From positions 1 through 64,000 of the forward strand of contig NBIV01000319.1 in NCBI GenBank assembly GCA_003194525.1: DNA of 64,000 nucleotides. The letters are read 5' to 3'. A model generated the notes under the pieces. It made no database searches and had not been told where the DNA came from. It saw only the letters and a list, made by a program, of their open reading frames with translations. Shown here in pieces: positions 57,215 through 64,000 of the stretch; the stretch's first letter is position 1; every line of letters starts with the position of its first letter. The stretch comes from Gracilariopsis chorda (lineage: Eukaryota > Rhodophyta > Florideophyceae > Gracilariales > Gracilariaceae). The position numbers and the translations under genes are program-made.

Positions 57215-58138
57215 CTAAAACTCCTTTACCCATATCGAGAACTTTGTGCTTTCATTCTTTTGTTCACCTGTCAAGTTGTGAGTCTCATCTAAAACTCGAC
57301 ACGCGCCCGTAAAATCTTCGAGTTCATCTTCAAGTCTGTAGCCAGATTTGAATAGTATGTCGCCAAAAGAATCATCGAAACTACAGGCAGAAGCAGAACG
57401 GCAGCTTTTATAAGCCTCCAACAGTTCAAAGTCATCATTTTCGTTAGATGGTACTAACTGAACAGTGCAGATATTGGTGATGGATATATCATCTAGTGGT
57501 AGATAGCCAAGCATTCTGATCTGGATTTGAACACATGTTGGTAAGATTGGTACGCCATTCTTCGTGTTCGTGAATTGCAATCTCGTGAACACTTTCATCG
57601 CAGTGTAAGTCGAAACGATTTCCGCTGCTTTAGCAATATCTCCCAATTCTTCAGAATCCACTTCATTTTCTCCGTGTTCACGAATGCCCACTGGTTCAAA
57701 CACGAATGAAGTAACGTTTGTTAATTTAACAGCAGTTGTAAGAGTGTTGTTGTCAATGTTTCCAGTACTCCGCCAATCCGCCAACCTTGCTTCAAACAAA
57801 TCACCAGAAGCATGAACACCTCTGTGTGCCGTGAGTTGAGAATAGCTAGGTTCATGATCGCGAGCATCATCATCAATATCAAGGCAGGTGGTCTGACGTT
57901 CTGGATCAGCAGCACCACTGAAGGCACATTCGTTTGATTCCATCACCGAACTATCAACGAGAGACTGTAAATCAGCTCTAATAAGGCCAGCTTTATCCTC
58001 CTTCTGTCCCCATAGCAACAAGACGTGCAATGCACGTCTAGTCAGAGAGTGCCGGCGATCTGTCTGTGTCTCAGTATGGTCGATCGGCTCATAGGCTTCC
58101 CTCTCGGGTAATAAAAGCGGCGGTATTCTGGAAGACAA
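57215..58138 (-). CDS. Unknown ORF upstream of the CACTA transposase
   Basis: Uninterrupted 307-residue frame ending 135 bp before the first readable transposase fragment, same strand. It is acidic, with an N-terminal segment MSSRIPPLLLPEREAYEPID and an internal hydrophobic stretch near CVQIQIRMLGYLPLDD. It could be the N-terminal part of the transposase gene (joined by an intron) or a separate element gene. No domain recognised. Confidence 0.5.
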   Translation of the reverse strand: MSSRIPPLLLPEREAYEPIDHTETQTDRRHSLTRRALHVLLLWGQKEDKAGLIRADLQSLVDSSVMESNECAFSGAADPERQTTCLDIDDDARDHEPSYSQLTAHRGVHASGDLFEARLADWRSTGNIDNNTLTTAVKLTNVTSFVFEPVGIREHGENEVDSEELGDIAKAAEIVSTYTAMKVFTRLQFTNTKNGVPILPTCVQIQIRMLGYLPLDDISITNICTVQLVPSNENDDFELLEAYKSCRSASACSFDDSFGDILFKSGYRLEDELEDFTGACRVLDETHNLTGEQKNESTKFSIWVKEF

Positions 58139-58694
58139 ACATATTTAGTATACATCACGTTCTTCGTTGAAATGTGAGGGAGTGCTCAAACATCGGATGG
58201 GAATCAGAGGATTTGAACATATACGGTTTCAGAACAAACCATGGGTGGTGTCATATTCGTAAACGCTTTGTATATGCAACCCAAATACCTGTACCAAGAA
58301 CGGGAGAAACCAAGTTTCGATTCGCCCTGATTAGTGTAAGGCGGTTCCAACATAGGTTTTTGGTAAGGTCTTTTGGTTAAAACGATATATGTGCCCTAGT
58401 AGGTAGGATTTCCAACTGATTCAGACTTTATTGACGAGACCTTACGCAGCAATCTAACCCGAGCAACTTTTCTGACCATCTTCGTCCTCTTTCAACCATT
58501 CTATCCACTTGATTTGCGTTGAAACAGCTTCACGCAGGAAGAATACGGCATCCAGCCTGACGCAAACGCCTTATAAACGCTTCCTTTCTGAGAAGAAGAG
58601 ACAGATTGTGCGCACATGGAAAGAGGACGTATGTAGTCTTAGGAGAAGACTAGAGCTTTAGCCGTGCTCTAGGTTGCTATCTATCTCATTTCCA
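58139..58694. other. No gene recognised
   Basis: Should contain the 5' end of the CACTA element; no CACTA terminal repeat could be identified. Confidence 0.3.
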
Positions 58695-58907
58695 ATGGCT
58701 GGTAAGAACTTCTTGCGAGAGCTAAACGTTTCTGAGTTGATGCATAGTGCTTTCGAGTACCATAATGCATTGGTTCCAGATGGAAATGAAAACTACTTTC
58801 AATTTCCGACCTGCACCACAGACAAGAAGCTCAACACGGAAGCGAAGGACGCACTTGAAACGATAACGATCGACAAACGTGGAGAGAATTATGGTTTCCT
58901 TTCTTGA
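58695..58907 (+). CDS. Small unknown ORF
   Basis: 70 residues starting MAGKNFLRELNVSELM (an upstream in-frame ATG at 58674 is less protein-like). Acidic, no domain. It might be a first exon. Confidence 0.25.
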   Translation: MAGKNFLRELNVSELMHSAFEYHNALVPDGNENYFQFPTCTTDKKLNTEAKDALETITIDKRGENYGFLS

Positions 58908-59799
58908 GTAACAGCGTCTACGACGACGCATTTCGCACAATGTGAAGCAGTCATACGAACTGCAGCAGCAGCCAGGGATTTCATTGTACTTTGGCAAGGC
59001 AGCACTTTGTGGTGCGTTTTATAGCCATCGGAGCAGAGTAGGAACTGCAAACGGCGTCCAACAAGAGTAAGCAGAGCAGATAACAACCATAGAAGCAATA
59101 GGGAAGATCATCTTTTGCCGAGAAACACGAATTCGGATCAAAGCGAAAGCGTAAAGAACCCACCAGCAGATAGTCAGCGAGGGGAACACGAAGTATAACT
59201 ACATTCACCAGACGCTGCACAGCACAATACGCGCAGTGACCAGGAAATAATTATCGGTAACGCAAACAATCGCTCAAACAGGATAGGAGACGTAGTTCTT
59301 TCGTACATTGCAGAGCCTGTTCATAATTTATGCCTTCAATTTCCAACGACCAGATAACCACCCAACCATTGTATGCAAAAACAGAGCATAGGGAGAGTCA
59401 ATAAGATTATGTGCAAACGTACAGTACTCCATTGAAAGAGGTCATGTACTTACCAACTTTCAAAGTAAGATGGATGATCCACAATCACCATCAAAATCGA
59501 GAAACACTCAAGCTGCAGTAGATCAAACACGTAATATAAGAGATGAGAGACGCACGAGAGCTGGTGATCACTGAGAGGCATTCGGGACTATACTAATCCC
59601 GAAAGAAACACAAACAAAAATCAGATGCAGGCTCACCCCAACATCTCCTGCTGAACAGCAGCCATTTACCTGCGGAGTGGGTGTTGCTTGGTGCCTCCCT
59701 TCGATTCCTTTGCGCTTACTACTCAAGGAACCTATAATTTTAGCTCTTAATTATTCCCCTTCGTAATCATTTTCACCATTGTTAATCCTTTTACAGGTG

Positions 59800-60092
59800 A
59801 CGAACATGCAAATGCAAAGAACACCACGAAGCAAACCATTGTGGAGAACTGCTCTGAGGAAAATGTAAGTATAACGGTTACAGCAACATGCATAGAATTC
59901 AACATTTCACGCATGAGCGTGAATGGTGACCATCAGAAGACGTCACCTCGACAATCTCAGAACAAGGAGGAAGAAAGTGGTCGGCTAGTAGACGACGCAC
60001 CAAACACATTTCCTTTACAAGGAATACGAAAGTATAGAGTTAGTGTAGCGCAATGCGCTACTCGGGGGACCAGCCGCTATCAGCGGAGCTAA
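59800..60092 (+). other. Possible exon or ORF
   Basis: A splice-acceptor-like TCCTTTTACAG ends near 59797. The frame GDEHANAKNTTKQTIVENCS follows, and a good donor GTAAGT lies near 59865. The frame also stays open past the donor to 60090. Could be an exon of a gene that includes 58695-58907, but this is a guess. Confidence 0.25.
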
Positions 60093-61022
60093 ACAGCAGG
60101 CAGAACCTGGCAGAAGAAGCCTAGCAGGCCCAGAATAGCTCGAGTCCCGAGCTTGGGTCGATGATTCCAACGGAAGTACGACTATTCGTCATCTCTGCAC
60201 CAGGACCACGGGGACACGCTGGATGAACTGATGCAGTACTTTAATTATCCAAACTCATGGGTTCGGACACGTAATTTTCTACTACTGGCACGACCTGGAG
60301 ATAATCAGAACTTCTCATAATGGAGAGAAGGTGGCAGATATAGGTTGTAACGGTACTCCCGCAAGGAGGTGTCACTCTCAGTGGGCCTGGACGGATTGAT
60401 AACCGCGCCGTTAACCACTCTCACGTTCACACTCTTCTACGAAGAGAAGGAATACCTTATTATGTGTGCCACGGACGCCACAATATGGCAGGTGTATGCA
60501 ACTTTCCTGCAAGTAATTTGCACCGTTCTCTCACAAATTGCGCAGCTTTGACCGAATCTGGGCGAGCTCGTATACGGGCGACGATGTAGTAGAAAGAACA
60601 AAGACCTGTTACAGCGGACCAACCACGTACAAACTAAGTAACTGCGGCGCAATGCACTGAGACACCACAGTCTCATCAGTCACGCCGTGTACCTGCAGCC
60701 ACCGTGGCGGACGAGAAATCAAAGCAGTCGGGAAGCTAACGGAGTGAGTCCCAATGGTGTCAGCACAGTTGCACTTTATTTTATAGGCTGAGAGGACTAT
60801 ACTTGTCTTCCTCACTCCCCAGTATAGGCAATCAAGGTTCTCCTTAGCATAGAACATTCCAGAATTACTGGAACCCATGCACATTTTGACTGCAAATTAA
60901 TTCGACTGTGGCGATCATATCACTGCTCTGGGAGAAGAACTGACCACGTTGTGGTTATGACGAAACGTAACTGTAAGGTCTACACCGACATGGGTACTAA
61001 TCGACACTTGTTATCATGACAT
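60093..61022. other. Decayed upstream part of the family B element
   Basis: Short plus-strand frames (for example 60369-60551) without domains, upstream of the protease remnant and probably once gag. Confidence 0.3.
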
Positions 61023-61400
61023 CTTGCTATACTGGATACCGGCGGAGGACGAAATTTTATCCGCGTATCTGAACGCAGACCTCACAATCCAACCTGCATA
61101 AAATTCTGATCACTACCGGATATGCCGGACGCAAATAAAATAAGTTTTGATAGTCTGGGCAGATATCGACTTGTTATTCGATTGGCAAACCAGGTTTTCA
61201 TGTTTGAGTTCATTTTTTGTGAGTTATTATCTTCCCAAGATGCTCTTGGGTACGATTACTGTAACGGCTTTGCGGTAGCAATACGACTCCGCCTTTGGAA
61301 ATTTGAGACGGACGAAAGGAGCACTGTCCCAATAGTTCGCAAATTGCTAAGGCCAGCTTCAACCTCAGTGCCTTTGCCACCTATTCCAAATGCTGAGTAA
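61023..61400 (+). pseudogene. Retroviral-type aspartic protease remnant
   Basis: One frame with a single TGA. It opens LAILDTGGGRNFIR, the DTG active site of LTR-element proteases, and continues DANKISFDSLGRYRLVIRL, ALGYDYCNGFAVAIRL and TVPIVRK, the usual middle and end of gypsy proteases. RT and integrase are missing before the LTR at 61823, so the element has a large internal deletion. Confidence 0.65.
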
Positions 61401-61822
61401 AATGGGAGAACAGCTCCAACAATCAAAACCGCACGTGCACGTGGAGTAAAGCAACCTCCAAAATCTCAAAGGTGGGATATGCTAACCGCTGAGGTCAGGG
61501 CTTCATCGTTATTCAGCCTCTGTGTCGTACGTATGAATGTAATGTTATAGTTGCCACTAATGGAGCTGCTCGGCTGCAGCCTGATACGTCTTTTCGGAAG
61601 CTGGTGAGCAATGTTTCTTCTCAACCGGTGAGGTTGCAAAATGTTAGGAACTGGGGGGCAATGGTTGAAGTGGTTGAATGTCAGTCCAAGTGGAATTTTG
61701 GGAATCTATAAAGATTTATATAGAAGATATAGGGTACTTTTATCAGTGCCAATAGTCGTTGAGAAATCGTCCTAGTTTAGCGGCATTATGCCGGATATTC
61801 TTGTTGGCATTCCTATATGGTT

Positions 61823-62500
61823 TGTTGCTAGGTTTAGTTAGTATTTGCCTTTATTTGAGTGAAGTTGGCTCCAGCATCAGTTTTCACGTGTCTACTTGAC
61901 TTACGTTTATTGTATCTAATCTCTTGAAGACATCGATGACTTATATGACATGTCCTCCTTGACTCAAAGCTAAGATGACATCCCTTGTGACATACTGCCA
62001 ATATGACACGACAAAATGCTTATATCAGAAAACCCAGGACAGATCAAGTGGACACAACTGGCTCTGAAGTACACGTCGCCTACTACTTACAACGATGACA
62101 AACTCCTAACACGGTACAGCAATGATCAAATGGTCATGAGAGACTCCCGAGAGATCCATGCAAAGTTATTACGGCCCCTCTGGGTTCCTGCCTGACCATC
62201 AACACCTTGTCTGCTGCTTACTCTTTCCAATTCCTAGAACAATTCATCAGCACCGAGGGAATTTGCCCAGTCTTCAAATGACTTGATCTAGAACTGAACC
62301 CAATCAAACACTCTTATAGGAAGTCTAACGAGAACACCAAGCATAATGCCGTTAGTCTTGGTCGATTTAACATCTACTAGTTCCACTCATAGAAGTAGGC
62401 TAGGACCTGTATTTAAGCCCTGATGTATGGTCCGAACCTCAACTCGGATCTGCACGATGAGCTTCCAACAGATTCAACCATTGCATCTCTGTTCCTAACA
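61823..62500 (+). repeat. LTR, family B, copy 2
   Basis: Starts TGTTGCTAGGTTTAG and ends TTCCTAACA; similar to 55457-56131 throughout, including the blocks TTGGCTCCAGCATCAGTT and CACGGTACAGCAATGAT. No matching target duplication was found, consistent with it being the 3' LTR of the deleted element whose protease lies at 61023. Confidence 0.8.
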
Positions 62501-62644
62501 ATAGTAGCATTCAAAAGTAAGTATTGATGTTACCTGAGACCGGTGACCATCTGTCCCTGGTGGACTTTGCTGCACAAAGTTCCTGAAGCTTTGATGAGTC
62601 ACAGAGGTCCAGATCATACTGACTGTTGATTTCTTACCAATTGT

Positions 62645-63213
62645 GTGTTTCCAGTGATCGCAATTCTCCCATCCAGATTACCGCCGTCTTCGCCGTCGGT
62701 GTACACCAACACTGACTTATCATCCGAACCGCCGTCAACACCACCACCGCTGCTATCCGTGGACCCCGCAGATCCTGTAACCCACGTACTCGATCGCAAA
62801 CTCTCCTTTGAAACCCATTTGTCTCGACCCGAACTATTCGAGAACTTCGTTTTGTCCGACCTCTGGACGCCGCGTAGTCAACCACCATCTCCCAAGCCAG
62901 TTGACATGAAACTAGAAGATCCAGACGAACGTTAACAAGCCTCCGTTGTGGACAAACCTGCAAGATTCCACACACGTAGGGACTGTACTCGTCAGGTGTA
63001 CCACTCAGCTCATCAGAACCGCAGACGTGTCTTGCTGATCAGTGACATGGGAAACACCAACCTTTACCGTTTGGCAAACGATCGCATCCACCGCTAGAGT
63101 AAGCGTACAATTCAACGGCGATTCCGTACAGCTATGTGTGACGAGTACATTTTACGCTTTAACAGCCGCATAAAACTTGAAGAACACCTTCCTCGTACCA
63201 AATACAAAAGTAA
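62645..63213 (+). pseudogene. Unknown ORF with in-frame stops
   Basis: An acceptor-like GTGTTTCCAG precedes an open frame rich in Pro/Ser/Asp (62645-62935). The same frame continues through TAA at 62933-62935 and a TAG near 63098 with protein-like sequence (RRDCTRQVYHSAHQNRRRVL, RRFRTAMCDEYILRFN) up to a GTAAG near 63211. No family recognised. Most simply a pseudogene. Confidence 0.35.
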
Positions 63214-64000
63214 GTTGTTGTTAAAAACGTTACCCTCTGGTTGTTGCATTTGCCTTAAACCGTCGTTCAACAATTGAAAGCATTACGAAGACCGCCGCAA
63301 GGGTAAGACGCATCGATTTGCTAAGGAAAAAGAACAAAGGCGTCAACAGAGTTACTTTAACCACTGTTTTTAGCTCGGTGAACACAATTTTGTGAATAAT
63401 GGAAAAATTGTCGTTGTACCTTTAAAGCTACCATTTCTAGCTGTGTTCGAGCTCCCACTGCGCTCAGACTACCCGGGTTTGTCAAAAGAGAGGTAGCTAT
63501 ACAGGTCTAACTATCTTCCTAATCTCTTCACCACTGGTAAAATCTAGGAATGATACTCTATTTAAGCCACTTCGATACGCCTCGACGTTGTTACAGCGAA
63601 GAGATTCCAATTCGAGACTTCGAACTTCCAATTCACGGCCTGAAACCACTTCATTACATCTAATGTTTTTATTCTGGCAGAGTTCCGAAAATACCCACAT
63701 TATAATTCCGGAGATCAAAAGTTTTGGCCCAATAACTCGCTTTATAGGTGAGTTGTTAGTATTGATAGGAGCATTTTAATTAAATAGGATGTTAACGTTT
63801 TTTCATCAATAGAAATGGTATGAAGAGCTGCATATTCAATCTGATTACTTAATCCTATAAGTTTTGGAGATTTAAAAATTCAATACTTCAGTTTTCTTCA
63901 AGATATCTCAAGGCGTGAATTTTGGATTTTATTACCTTTAAATTTCTTAATTTTCTAAATGGGTATTTACCCAATATCTGCTTTATCAAAGATGCATTTC
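63214..64000. other. No gene recognised
   Basis: Increasingly AT-rich toward the window end. Only short unassigned frames. Confidence 0.4.

Noticed and set aside
62645..63213. Reassigned TAA/TAG codons (ciliate-type code)
   Set aside because: The pol and Helitron frames and the secreted-protein gene end at ordinary stops, and other frames decay with all three stop codons, so a pseudogene explains this region better.

Overview
This is a eukaryotic, repeat-dominated window. I see no bacterial operons, rRNA, tRNA or CRISPR. It looks like a graveyard of nested transposable elements around one convincing host gene: a long intronless secreted cysteine-rich protein on the minus strand at 22285-24465. 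The lineage is uncertain. The mix of Ty3/gypsy pol of the type common in oomycetes, a Helitron, pogo, hAT, CACTA, a piggyBac-like gene and a tyrosine-recombinase retroelement would suit an oomycete/stramenopile or a red macroalga. I cannot decide between them from the sequence alone.

Layout. 1-1609: minus-strand LTR element cut by the window edge (ORF 809-1, LTR 954-1609); a second LTR of the same family lies inverted at 40223-40850. 2183-4195: old decayed plus-strand Ty3/gypsy pol. 6350-11943: very young Ty3/gypsy element with 445-bp LTRs that differ only at the last base, bracketed by an identical 136-bp flanking duplication. 12071-13655: interrupted minus-strand ORFs next to a possible diverged LTR. 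13680-15220: AT-rich island containing a decayed Ty3 integrase tail. 15.2-22.2 kb: mostly unassigned, with two short tandem repeats. 22.3-24.6 kb: the secreted protein gene and its TATA box. 25.3-26.5 kb: long inverted-repeat (foldback/MITE-like) element.

28173-30394: complete but inactivated pogo-type element with TA target duplication, sitting immediately after the stop codon of a hAT transposase (minus strand, 39310 to 30411). That hAT gene is split by a 6.8-kb Helitron whose ends I place at 32049 and 38813; joining the flanks restores the hAT reading frame. 41239-43446: decayed minus-strand gene with a PD-(D/E)XK nuclease-like domain upstream of piggyBac-like C-terminal features, the least ordinary gene architecture here. 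44214-48141: DIRS-like retroelement (RT, RNase H, tyrosine recombinase). 48774-50478: decayed minus-strand gene of unknown type. 52944-53235: plausible tiny spliced gene. 54640-58138: CACTA (TNP2-type) transposase broken by a solo LTR with a 5-bp target duplication. 61023-62500: protease remnant and LTR related to that solo LTR.

The elements record an insertion order: hAT before Helitron and pogo; CACTA before the solo LTR; an older host sequence before the young Ty3 element.
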